A stretch of DNA of 64,000 nucleotides, from positions 1-64,000 of the forward strand of contig JAJFJB010000106.1 of NCBI GenBank assembly GCA_021774435.1, given 5' to 3'. Positions 37,440 to 46,395 of this stretch are shown here, in pieces (within the stretch, counting starts at the first letter, position 1; each line of letters opens with the position of its first letter). This DNA is from Alphaproteobacteria bacterium (lineage in GTDB: Bacteria > Pseudomonadota > Alphaproteobacteria > UBA8366 > GCA-2717185). Made by a program: the position numbers and the translations under genes. The notes beneath the pieces were generated by a model. It was not told the DNA's origin. It worked only from the letters and a program-made list of their open reading frames with translations, and ran no database searches.

Positions 37440-38921
37440 TCACCGCATCACGAATGGGTTCGACATGGGTTCGTTTGAGGTGTTCATCCAGATGGTTTTG
37501 GGCCGAGTATAATCGTACATCGCCTGGAAACCGCTTTCGCGGCCGTAACCGGAGCCTTTGATGCCACCGAATTCGGCGATGGGTGACACCGCGCGATAGG
37601 TGTTCACCCAGACGATACCGGCGCGCACTGCCTTGGCCATGCGCAGGGAGCGGGCGCTGTCCTGGGTGAAGATACCGGCGGCAAGTCCGTGCACCGTGTC
37701 GTTCGCCAAGGCGATCACTTCTTCTTCGTCCTTGAAGCGCAGGACGCTCAGCACCGGGCCGAAGAGTTCGGTGTCCATGATACGCAAATCCTGGCGCGGG
37801 CAGGCGATGATCGTCGGTTCGTAGTAATTGCCTTCGAGCCCCTGCGGCCGCTTGCCGCCGCACAGCAATTGGCCGCCTTCGCTTTGCGCGTGCGCGACCT
37901 CACGTTCGATTTTTTCCATCTGACCCGTGGTGCAGAGCGGGCCCATCTGGGTTTCTTCCAGCAGCGGGTCGCCGATGCGGATCTCGCGCGCCATTGACGT
38001 CATCTTGTCGAGGAATTCGTCGGCAATGGCCTCCTGCAGATAGAGGCGCGATCCGGCGACGCAGCTTTGCCCCGTCGCGCCAAAGATTCCGGCGATGGAG
38101 CCATTGACCGCGCTTTCGATATTGGCGTCGTCGAAGACAATGAAGGGTGATTTCCCGCCGAGTTCCAGCGATACTTCGGCGAAGTTTTCGGCCGAGTTGT
38201 AGAGTACCTGCCGCGCCGCGCCCGGCCCGCCGGTAAATGAAATTCGCGCCACGAGCGGGTGCGACGTGAGCGCTTTGCCGCACGGGTCACCGTGACCGGA
38301 GACGATGTTGACGACACCAGGTGGAAAACCTGCTTCCTCGACAAGGCGGCCAAAATCCAGCATCGCCGCCGACGCGTGTTCGGACGCTTTGAGGACGACC
38401 GTGTTGCCCGCCGCCAGAGCCGGGCCGATTTTGACGGCGACGAGAAACAGCTGTGAATTCCACGGCACGATGGCGGCGACAACGCCCAGCGGCTCGCGGT
38501 CGGTAAAGACGAAGAGATCGGGCTTGTCGATGGGCAGGGTCTCGCCGCTGATCTTATCGGCACAGCCGGCATAAAATTGAAAGAACTCAGCGATATATTT
38601 TGCCTGCCAACGGGTTTCCTTCAGCATTTTTCCGGTATCGATGGTTTCCGTCCGGCCCAGATCTTCGGATTCTTCCGCCAGTAAGTCCGCAAGACGGCGC
38701 AGGCACCGACCACGCTCCGTAGGCGTCATCATCGCCCAGGGCCCCGTCGTGAAGGCGCGGTGCGCGGCCCGCACAGCTTTGTCGACATCCTGGGTGGTTG
38801 CTTCGGGAACCCGCGACCAGACCTCGCCAGTTGCGGGATTAACGCCGTCAAAGAGCGCGCCGTCCGAGGCACCGACCCATTCGCCGTCGATGAGCATCCG
38901 GTAATCGCGGATATTCGTCAT
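37440..38921 (-). CDS. NAD(P)-dependent aldehyde dehydrogenase
   Basis: VVAAIVPWNSQLF; VSLELGGKSPFIVFDDAN; FGATGQSCVAGSRLYLQ. Confidence 0.95.
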   Translation of the reverse strand: MTNIRDYRMLIDGEWVGASDGALFDGVNPATGEVWSRVPEATTQDVDKAVRAAHRAFTTGPWAMMTPTERGRCLRRLADLLAEESEDLGRTETIDTGKMLKETRWQAKYIAEFFQFYAGCADKISGETLPIDKPDLFVFTDREPLGVVAAIVPWNSQLFLVAVKIGPALAAGNTVVLKASEHASAAMLDFGRLVEEAGFPPGVVNIVSGHGDPCGKALTSHPLVARISFTGGPGAARQVLYNSAENFAEVSLELGGKSPFIVFDDANIESAVNGSIAGIFGATGQSCVAGSRLYLQEAIADEFLDKMTSMAREIRIGDPLLEETQMGPLCTTGQMEKIEREVAHAQSEGGQLLCGGKRPQGLEGNYYEPTIIACPRQDLRIMDTELFGPVLSVLRFKDEEEVIALANDTVHGLAAGIFTQDSARSLRMAKAVRAGIVWVNTYRAVSPIAEFGGIKGSGYGRESGFQAMYDYTRPKTIWMNTSNEPMSNPFVMR

Positions 38922-38936
38922 TGGGCACGCGTCCCT

Positions 38937-39569
38937 TTAGCTGTTTTTCTTACGCCAATCCTCGATGTATTCGATTACGGCATCGGCACTGGAGATGTCC
39001 GCATAGCGACGGCCCACGTCACGGAGATTGTCGTTATGCGGCCCTTCGTCATGATCGCCGACACAATCCTCGGGAATAATGGTCCGGAAACCATGACTGA
39101 AGCTATCAATCGTAGAGGCGCGAATGCAGCCGCTGGTGACGCAACCGGTCATTATCACCGTATCGACCCGCTCCTTGGCGAAGAAGGAGGCCACGGGTGT
39201 CTCGAACAGAATGGACGGGCCGCTTTTGCAGATGCCCATATCGTAGGACTCGTCATAGATGCGCGGGTCGAGCTCCGTACCGGGGGCGCCGTGGATGAAT
39301 TGTTCACGCACGGCCTGAACCTTCCAGTGCGGCATCTCGCGTTCACTCTTGTAGCTGGTCCAGCAGTTGGCGATGGGCACACCGGCGCGGCGGGCGACAT
39401 CGAGCAGACGCGCAGAGTTCTGTACCCCGCGCTCAATTAGTGGCGCGCCGCCGAGCGGAAAATTTGGATCCGTAAAGGCGGTCATGTAATCGACGACGAG
39501 GATGCCGGGCTTCTCGCCAAACCCAATCTCTCCGCTGTTGTAGGTTCGCTCTTCGTAGATATCCGCCAT
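38937..39569 (-). CDS. Isochorismatase-family hydrolase (N-carbamoylsarcosine amidase/maleamate amidase-like)
   Basis: GILVVDYMTAFTDPNFPLGG; VIMTGCVTSGCIRASTIDSFSHGFRTIIPEDCVGD. Confidence 0.9.
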   Translation of the reverse strand: MADIYEERTYNSGEIGFGEKPGILVVDYMTAFTDPNFPLGGAPLIERGVQNSARLLDVARRAGVPIANCWTSYKSEREMPHWKVQAVREQFIHGAPGTELDPRIYDESYDMGICKSGPSILFETPVASFFAKERVDTVIMTGCVTSGCIRASTIDSFSHGFRTIIPEDCVGDHDEGPHNDNLRDVGRRYADISSADAVIEYIEDWRKKNS

Positions 39570-39672
39570 GTTCCCTGCTCCCTAGCGCACAAAATGAATG
39601 CCGCGAGGCGCGCGGCCGTGCCTCGTGGATTATAAGAATGCCTCGGCATTCGTCGTTACGGAAGGGTTTTCG

Positions 39673-40632
39673 GTGGAATACACGGATTTGGGGAACACTG
39701 GCTTAAGGGTCAGTGTCGCGGGACTTGGCTGTGGCGGCGGTAGCCGGCTTGGCATGAACCGCGGTTTGAGTACGGCAGAGTCGGCCAAGCTGGTCAGGAT
39801 TGCGATGGATCTCGGTGTCAATTATCTCGACACGGCAGCAGTCTATGGCACTGAAGGTATTGTTGGCGATGCAATCAAGTCGGTAAAGCGAGACGAGATC
39901 TATGTCGCGACAAAAGCGACGATCCGCAAGGGCATGGAACTGCTGCCCGTTGAGGATGTGCTCGCCAGCCTGGACAATTCACTGCGCACATTGAACACGG
40001 ACTACGTCGATGTTTTCCAGTTCCATGCGGTGCCGCCGGCGCTCTATGACCGTATCCGCAAGGAATATGCGCCGGCCCTGCTGCGTGAGAAGGAAAAGGG
40101 TAAGCTCCGCCATCTCGGCCTGACGGAGACGCCGCCGAACGATCCCGCAGGCGAGATGCTGATCAAAGCGTCGCGAGACCCGGTCTGGGAAGTCATTATG
40201 CTGGGCTTTCACATGATGCATCAGGTTGCCCGGCGAAATTGCTTTCCGGGTACGTTGGCGAATGGCATCGGCACTGTACTGATGTTCGTTGTGCGCAGCA
40301 TCTTCAGCATCCCGGGCCGGCTGGAAGAGACAATGAAGACACTTGCTGCAGAGGACAAGGTACCGGGCTGGCTTGGCGAGTCCGACAACCCACTGGGGTT
40401 CCTCATACATGAAGGCGGTGCTGAAAGCGTGATCGACGCCGCATACCGATACGCGCGGCATGAGCCAGGTACGGATGTCATTCTGTTCGGTACCGGTGTC
40501 GAAGAGCATCTGCGCACCAATCTCGCATCGATCCTACGGCCACCTTTGCCGGCGGAAGATGTGGCGAAACTGGAAGAATTATTCGGATACCTCGAGGGGG
40601 TCGGGCTCGACCTGCCGGAAAAACGGTCCTGA
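39673..40632 (+). CDS. Aldo/keto reductase family protein
   Basis: VEYTDLGNTGLRVSVAGLGCGG; AMDLGVNYLDTAAVYGTEGIVGDAIK; GTG start inferred. Confidence 0.85.
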   Translation: MEYTDLGNTGLRVSVAGLGCGGGSRLGMNRGLSTAESAKLVRIAMDLGVNYLDTAAVYGTEGIVGDAIKSVKRDEIYVATKATIRKGMELLPVEDVLASLDNSLRTLNTDYVDVFQFHAVPPALYDRIRKEYAPALLREKEKGKLRHLGLTETPPNDPAGEMLIKASRDPVWEVIMLGFHMMHQVARRNCFPGTLANGIGTVLMFVVRSIFSIPGRLEETMKTLAAEDKVPGWLGESDNPLGFLIHEGGAESVIDAAYRYARHEPGTDVILFGTGVEEHLRTNLASILRPPLPAEDVAKLEELFGYLEGVGLDLPEKRS

Positions 40633-40657
40633 ACGTATATTAGGGGAGAATAATAAA

Positions 40658-41500
40658 ATGAAACTGATCACTTACAGTGACGGTAAAGGCGAGACATACG
40701 GCGTTGCGACCGAAGATGGTGTCATCAATGTCGGGCGCGGCCTGTATTACGCGAATTTACGCGCTGTGCTTGAAGCGAATGCTTTGGATGAAGTGCGCGA
40801 ATTTGTGGAAAGCCATGATGTGGATGCAGCACTCGATTCAGTCACGCTGCTGCCGCCGATCCAGAACCCGGACAAGATCATCATGGTCGGCTTGAACTAC
40901 GCGACCCATGTCGCAGAAGGCGGGCGCGATACACCGGAGTATCCGATGTTGTTCCCACGCTACGCCAACTCGCAGGTAGGGCATGGACAAGCAATGATCC
41001 GGCCGAAGGCGTCTGAACGGCTCGATTTCGAAGGCGAGTTGGCGTTCGTTGTGGGCAAAGCGGGCCGCCACGTTGCCAAAGAAAACGCTTACGATCATGT
41101 CGCCGGTTACGCCTGCTATAACGATGGCAGCGTGCGCGATTGGCAGCGCCATACTGGCCAGTTCATGCCAGGAAAGAATTTCATGGGGACGGGCGCGTTC
41201 GGGCCTTGGCTGGTGACGACCGACGATATTCCCGATCCCGAAGTCATGTCCCTCGTCACGCGGCTCAATGGCGAGGAGATGCAACGTGCGACGATAGACG
41301 ATCTGATCTTCGGTGTGCCGGAACTGATGGCCTATATCACCACCTTCACGGAACTTGTTCCGGGCGACGTGGTGGTCACCGGTACGACCGGCGGCGTCGG
41401 GGCCTATCGGACCCCGCCGGTCTGGATGAAGGACGGCGACACGGTCGAAATCGATATTTCCGGTATCGGCGTATTGCGCAACCCCATCGTTAACGAATAG
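40658..41500 (+). CDS. Fumarylacetoacetate hydrolase family protein
   Basis: KIIMVGLNYATHVAE; DFEGELAFVVGKAGRHVAKENAYDHVAGYACYNDGSVRDWQRHTGQFMPGKNF; AGGGGAGAA SD. Confidence 0.93.
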   Translation: MKLITYSDGKGETYGVATEDGVINVGRGLYYANLRAVLEANALDEVREFVESHDVDAALDSVTLLPPIQNPDKIIMVGLNYATHVAEGGRDTPEYPMLFPRYANSQVGHGQAMIRPKASERLDFEGELAFVVGKAGRHVAKENAYDHVAGYACYNDGSVRDWQRHTGQFMPGKNFMGTGAFGPWLVTTDDIPDPEVMSLVTRLNGEEMQRATIDDLIFGVPELMAYITTFTELVPGDVVVTGTTGGVGAYRTPPVWMKDGDTVEIDISGIGVLRNPIVNE

Positions 41501-41515
41501 TCGGGGTCGCGCATC

Positions 41516-42997
41516 ATGGAGTCACCAACAACCCTTCCCGAGATCTGGGATGAAGAAGCGGATCTCGTCGTCGTCGGGTTTGGCGCTGCCGGATTCGCGG
41601 CGTCAGTAACGGCCTATGAACTTGGCGCCGATGTACTGATCCTCGAGAAGGCACCCGAAGGCAAGGAGGGAGGCAATACAAAGGTTGCCGGCCAAGGTTA
41701 TTTGAACACGTCTTCTGAGGAAAGCGCGATTGCCTATTTGACCGCGCTGTGTGGCATTTACAAAGTACCGGAAGAGATGGTCCGTGTCTGGGCGCACGAG
41801 ATGTGCCTCAACAATGATTGGCTCAGGAGCCTGGGTGCCGATCCGCAGGAGCACCAGCATCCGCCGGAAGGGATCGAGTTTCCCGAACTGCCGGGGTCGG
41901 ACTGCGTACATAAATTCCATGATGGTCCAACCTACGGCTATTCGCTGACCTGGAACCGCTTTGAACGTCTCGTCAAGGAACGGCCGATCCGCATCGCCTA
42001 TGAAACGCCGGGGCGGAGCTTGATCCAGAACGGAGTGACCGGCGAAATACTGGGCGTTCGTGCCGAGCGCGACTGCAAGACAATTGCCGTCAAGGCACGC
42101 AAGGCGGTTATTCTCACTTGTGGCGGATTTGAAAACAATCAGGAAATGATCCGCGATTATCTGCCGGATATTCCGTACTGCTATACATCCGGATCACCCT
42201 ACAATGAAGGCGATGGTATCTCGATGGCCTTGGCCGTCGGCGCCGATCTCTGGCATATGAACAACTTCGCCGGGCCTACTATGGCGTTCAAGGCGCCGGA
42301 AGTACCGACATCCTTTTCGATGCAGGCGTTCCATTTCAGTAAGGAGATGGCGGGCGGCGCGATTGCTGTCGGACCCGATGCAAAACGCTTCACCGATGAA
42401 AAATACAAGAACCGGCACGGCAAGGTACCGCTGCACGGCACCTGGAAGAAGATGCCAACCCCGTGCCCGATGCAGATGATTTTCGATCATACGCATATGA
42501 CGGCAGGACCCTTGTGGGACAAGGCGCCGAAACATGGCTGGACGCAGTTGGTAGAAAAATATCCCTGGAGTGACGACAACGCTGCCGAACTGGCGAAGGG
42601 CTGGATCAAGCAGGCCGACACGTTGGAAGAACTCGCTGAGATCGTCAATCTCGACCCACAAGCGCTCGCGGGGACTGTCGCGCGGTGGAATGAAGGGTGC
42701 GCCGCGGGGAGCGATCCCGAATATGGCCGTTCGCGGATGCTCAACCCGATCGAGCAAGCGCCGTTCTACGCGATAGAGATGTCGCCCTCGATGCTGAACA
42801 CTCAAGGCGGTCCGCGTCGAAACGAGAAAGCGCAAATTGTGCGCCCCGGCGGCGCACCAATTCCGCGGCTTTACAGCGCGGGCGAATTGGGATCGATATA
42901 CAGCTATCTCTATCAAGGGACGGGCAATATTGGTGAATGCCTCGTCTTTGGCCGCATCTCCGCGCGCAACGCCATGGCGGAACTGTCCTGGGAGTAA
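41516..42997 (+). CDS. FAD-dependent oxidoreductase (fumarate reductase/ketosteroid dehydrogenase/tricarballylate dehydrogenase-like)
   Basis: ADLVVVGFGAAGFAASVTAYELGADVLILEKA; AVILTCGGFENN; LYSAGELGSIYSYLYQGTGNIGECLVFGRISARNA. Confidence 0.9.
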   Translation: MESPTTLPEIWDEEADLVVVGFGAAGFAASVTAYELGADVLILEKAPEGKEGGNTKVAGQGYLNTSSEESAIAYLTALCGIYKVPEEMVRVWAHEMCLNNDWLRSLGADPQEHQHPPEGIEFPELPGSDCVHKFHDGPTYGYSLTWNRFERLVKERPIRIAYETPGRSLIQNGVTGEILGVRAERDCKTIAVKARKAVILTCGGFENNQEMIRDYLPDIPYCYTSGSPYNEGDGISMALAVGADLWHMNNFAGPTMAFKAPEVPTSFSMQAFHFSKEMAGGAIAVGPDAKRFTDEKYKNRHGKVPLHGTWKKMPTPCPMQMIFDHTHMTAGPLWDKAPKHGWTQLVEKYPWSDDNAAELAKGWIKQADTLEELAEIVNLDPQALAGTVARWNEGCAAGSDPEYGRSRMLNPIEQAPFYAIEMSPSMLNTQGGPRRNEKAQIVRPGGAPIPRLYSAGELGSIYSYLYQGTGNIGECLVFGRISARNAMAELSWE

Positions 42998-43001
42998 GCC
43001 T

Positions 43002-43724
43002 ATGACCCGACATTTCGGTATGTTGATTCCTTCGACCAACACGACGGTTGAGATCGAATACACGCGGCTGTTGCCGCCAGGCCTGCAAGCACATTATGCG
43101 CGCCTTGGCAAAGCCGGCGACACACCGTTCTCGCCGAGCCAGGGCACAGATCTCGCCTATCAGTCGAAGATGCTGGGTAACGCAAAGGTCGAGGTGATCG
43201 CCTTGACCCAGACTTCCGCCAGTCTGTTTGACGACGATTACGATGCCACGGCGAAGCGGCAAATGAGCGCAGGCGCGGGTGTTTCGGCGATAACATCGGC
43301 GGAAGCCATCGGCGAGGCGATCCAGGCGTTGGGCGCGACGCGAATCGCGTTGGTGTCTCCGTACTCCGAAGAGGTGATTGGCCGGGCGAAGCGCTACTAC
43401 GAAATGCGTTATGGGTTGAACGTCGTGGCAACGGAAGCCTTTGGGGCAACGGACTCCTACGCTATCGGAGGCTTGTCCGCGGAGAATGCCACTGATTCCT
43501 TCAAGCGCATCGACCAGCCGGAGGTCGAAGTGCTTGTCGTACCGGGCGGTAATTTTCCGACGATGAAGTTTGTTCCCAATTGGGAGCAGCAATTCGGCAA
43601 ACCCGTTATTACGACGAACCAAGCTGTCATCTGGGCGGTGATGATGGCGCTGGGTATTTCGGAACCTTTGTTAGGCCTGGGAAGGCTTTTAGCCGAGTTG
43701 CCAGGCAATGCTGCGGTCTCTTAG
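43002..43724 (+). CDS. Maleate isomerase/Asp-Glu racemase superfamily protein lacking cysteines
   Basis: FGMLIPSTNTTVEIEY; VEVIALTQTSASLF; TRIALVSPYSEEVIGRAKRYYE; no Cys in the translation. Confidence 0.78.
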   Translation: MTRHFGMLIPSTNTTVEIEYTRLLPPGLQAHYARLGKAGDTPFSPSQGTDLAYQSKMLGNAKVEVIALTQTSASLFDDDYDATAKRQMSAGAGVSAITSAEAIGEAIQALGATRIALVSPYSEEVIGRAKRYYEMRYGLNVVATEAFGATDSYAIGGLSAENATDSFKRIDQPEVEVLVVPGGNFPTMKFVPNWEQQFGKPVITTNQAVIWAVMMALGISEPLLGLGRLLAELPGNAAVS

Positions 43725-43727
43725 TTT

Positions 43728-44783
43728 CTAAGAGACGAGAATTCCAATTTTTCCAACATGATTTTTGTTGGCAAACGCTGTTTGCGCCGCTTGCATATTT
43801 TTTAACGAAAAGGTTTCCGCGATGAGGGGGCGTATCTCGTTGCGTTCGATATAGCGGATGACATCACGCAAAATGTTGTCAGGCTGAAATGTCGTGCCGA
43901 ATAAGGTCAAGTCCCGCAGGTACAATGTGCGAATATCGAATTCGACAATCGGACCTGCAATGGCGCCCGCCGTGACGTACCGGCCGCCACGGTGAAGCGA
44001 ATCGATCAATTCCCCCCAACGCGAGCCCGCCACAAGATCCAGGACAACGTCATAAGCGCTTTTGTCGATCGCATCGCTGCGAAGGCGCGTCTCGTCGGCA
44101 CCCAGTTTGAGGATCGCATCCCGTTTGTCTGCGCTTGTTATGGCGGTCACATGCGCGCCTCGGCGTTTTGCCAATTGAACTGCCGCACTGCCGACGCCCC
44201 CGGACGCGCCCGTAATAAGGATGTGTTCATCGCGTAATTCGACCCGCTGCAGCATTCCTTCGGCCGTTGTGTAGGAACAGGGAATGGACGCCAATTCGAC
44301 ATCGCTCCAGGCTGAATTTACCGGGAGCGCATCATTGGCAAAGGTTTTCGTGTACTCGGCAAAGGCGCCGTCACATTCGGAACCGAAGGTCCAGGTTGCG
44401 AAGGGCACGCCCTTAGCCCCAGTCTTCTGCAGCGCCCGGACCAGGATGCGTTCGCCGATGCGCGGCGAACTGACGCCTGCTCCGACGGCGACAATCACGC
44501 CACAGCAATCCGCACCCTGAATTCTCGGAAACTGGATCGCCTCCCCGGACCAGCCGCCTTCTTTCGTGTCCGCTTCGGCGAAACCGTCGGTAGCGCCAGC
44601 CTCTGTGCTGCCGCGCACCGATTTTGAATACCAGGCAATGCGCGTGTTGATGCCCGTGTTGTTTATCGCGGACGCGCCGACTTTAATAAGTACCTCGCTG
44701 GGTTCCGGGGTGGGGACAGGCAAATCTTCTCGCCAGACCAGTTTGTCGAGCCCACCATGGCCGGTCAGAACAACGCCTTTCAT
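43728..44783 (-). CDS. MDR-type alcohol dehydrogenase/quinone oxidoreductase
   Basis: MKGVVLTGHGGLDKLVWREDLPVPTPEPSEVLIKVGASAIN; ILITGASGGVGSAAVQLAKRRGA. Confidence 0.92.
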   Translation of the reverse strand: MKGVVLTGHGGLDKLVWREDLPVPTPEPSEVLIKVGASAINNTGINTRIAWYSKSVRGSTEAGATDGFAEADTKEGGWSGEAIQFPRIQGADCCGVIVAVGAGVSSPRIGERILVRALQKTGAKGVPFATWTFGSECDGAFAEYTKTFANDALPVNSAWSDVELASIPCSYTTAEGMLQRVELRDEHILITGASGGVGSAAVQLAKRRGAHVTAITSADKRDAILKLGADETRLRSDAIDKSAYDVVLDLVAGSRWGELIDSLHRGGRYVTAGAIAGPIVEFDIRTLYLRDLTLFGTTFQPDNILRDVIRYIERNEIRPLIAETFSLKNMQAAQTAFANKNHVGKIGILVS

Positions 44784-44801
44784 CAACGATCCCATCGTAT
44801 C

Positions 44802-45137
44802 TTAATCTCCGATAACGACCTTCGGATCGACAACGAAGCTTGTTACGGTCTCGATGAACAGCGTGCCATCATTGAACATCGCTTTCGCCTCAGGGCTGGC
44901 GAGCGCTTTGTCCATGGCTTCACGGTCTTCGAATAGCATCTCGACGATGCCATCGATCGACTGTGTGCTTGGCGGCAGATCGGGATGTTGGACTGCCTCT
45001 GTGATGTGGTTTTGTACATAGCGCAGGATTCCCGGCACCTTTTGCGCCAGGGGACCGTGGATTTCGAACCAATGTTTGCGGAAGGCTTCCGATGTGAATT
45101 CCGGTTTTCGGGTCAGGATTGAAATCCGCTTGATCAT
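44802..45137 (-). CDS. EthD-domain/dimeric alpha-beta barrel protein
   Basis: IKRISILTRKPEFTSEAFRKHWFEIHGPLAQKVPGILRYVQNHI. Confidence 0.88.
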   Translation of the reverse strand: MIKRISILTRKPEFTSEAFRKHWFEIHGPLAQKVPGILRYVQNHITEAVQHPDLPPSTQSIDGIVEMLFEDREAMDKALASPEAKAMFNDGTLFIETVTSFVVDPKVVIGD

Positions 45138-45898
45138 CGGAAATCGAAACCCTGCGCTTTCAACTGCTCGCGCAAACTGTCACGAAGCGGCGGGTGGAAC
45201 TTCTTGTCCATATCGTGTGTCCAGGAATCTGGCGTCGTCGCCTTGCCGATCGTCTCGTAATGTTCGGCGAGCGCGCCGTCATAACCGTTAAGCGAGGCGA
45301 GTGTCGCTTCGGCGTCGTATTTTTCGTAATGGATCGTCGCGCCGATATCCATGCGCGGCTTCTGGGGCGGTTGTTCAGCCGGCCAGCCCAGGCACATCCC
45401 GAAGAGGCAATAGACCCGGTTCGGCAAGCCTAGGATCTCCGCGGTCGCCATCGCGTCGTTTCGCACCGCACCGATCATCAGGCCACGCAAACCCAGCGAC
45501 TCCGCGGTCAGATAGGCAGACATGCCGACAAGGGCCGCGTCGACGCTAGAGACGAGACCGACCTCCATATTGTTGTCGCGCAAATTATGCTGATGTTTCA
45601 TCAAGGCATATTCAATGCGGGTCAGATCCACGCAGAAAGCGAGGAAGACTGGTGTATTCGCCACATGCTTTTGATTTCCTGTGACGACGGAGAGTTTCTG
45701 TTTTGTTTCGGGGTCGCGTACGACGATGGTCGTATAGGACTGGATATTAGACGATGTCGGTGCGCGGTAGGCGGCGCGCAAGACGGCTTCGATCATTTCG
45801 TCGGGAACCGGTTCGTCGGTGTATTTGCGGATGCTGACGCGGTTTTCCAGCAGACGAATTGTTTCGCTCGTGTAGGGCTCGGTGACGCTGTCGGGCAT
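45134..45898 (-). CDS. Nitroreductase family (NfsA-like) flavoprotein
   Basis: RVSIRKYTDEPVPDEMIEAVLRAAYRAPTSSNIQSYTTIVV; GLPNRVYCLFGMCLGWP; start 45898 or 45913. Confidence 0.88.
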   Translation of the reverse strand: MPDSVTEPYTSETIRLLENRVSIRKYTDEPVPDEMIEAVLRAAYRAPTSSNIQSYTTIVVRDPETKQKLSVVTGNQKHVANTPVFLAFCVDLTRIEYALMKHQHNLRDNNMEVGLVSSVDAALVGMSAYLTAESLGLRGLMIGAVRNDAMATAEILGLPNRVYCLFGMCLGWPAEQPPQKPRMDIGATIHYEKYDAEATLASLNGYDGALAEHYETIGKATTPDSWTHDMDKKFHPPLRDSLREQLKAQGFDFR

Positions 45899-45997
45899 TC
45901 TTACATTCCACAATTTGCGATTGAGGGTGCCACTTCATAGCATGCTCGGCGGGGGCAGGTATAATCGCCGCCATCGCAAATGAATGGAGATGAGGGC

Positions 45998-46381
45998 ATG
46001 AGTGCGGTTCCCGCGGATGTGATGGATCTGATGAAGCGGTTCGGTAAGGCTTTCAACAAAGCCGATGTCGATGGCATTCTGACCTGTGTTACTGATGATT
46101 TTGAATGGCGTTTGGCTGCAGGACCGGACGCGCCCGATGGGAAGATTGTCATTGGACGCGATGCTGTGCGACAGGCATTGGCGGATCGGGATGCTGCGCT
46201 GGGCAGTGTCCGGATCTCGGAAGCCGAGGTTGCGATGGCGGGCGAACGCGTGCTTGGCACTTTCCGGGTAACGGGAACCTACGCCGATGGCGCGTCGTTG
46301 GATGTGCGTGGTGTCGATATCTACACGCTGCGCGATGGATTGATTGCGACCAAGGACAGTTACTGGAAACGTATCGATTAA
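45998..46381 (+). CDS. NTF2-like/SnoaL-fold protein
   Basis: GKAFNKADVDGILTCVTDDFEWRLAAGPDAPDGKIVIGRDAVRQAL; GVDIYTLRDGLIATKDSYWK. Confidence 0.8.
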   Translation: MSAVPADVMDLMKRFGKAFNKADVDGILTCVTDDFEWRLAAGPDAPDGKIVIGRDAVRQALADRDAALGSVRISEAEVAMAGERVLGTFRVTGTYADGASLDVRGVDIYTLRDGLIATKDSYWKRID

Positions 46382-46395
46382 GGGCTGTATTCATA

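Noticed and set aside
46105-46395. N-terminal extension of the fused CoA-transferase ORF
   Set aside because: Overlaps the NTF2-fold gene in another frame and has no CoA-transferase similarity; real start at 46396.
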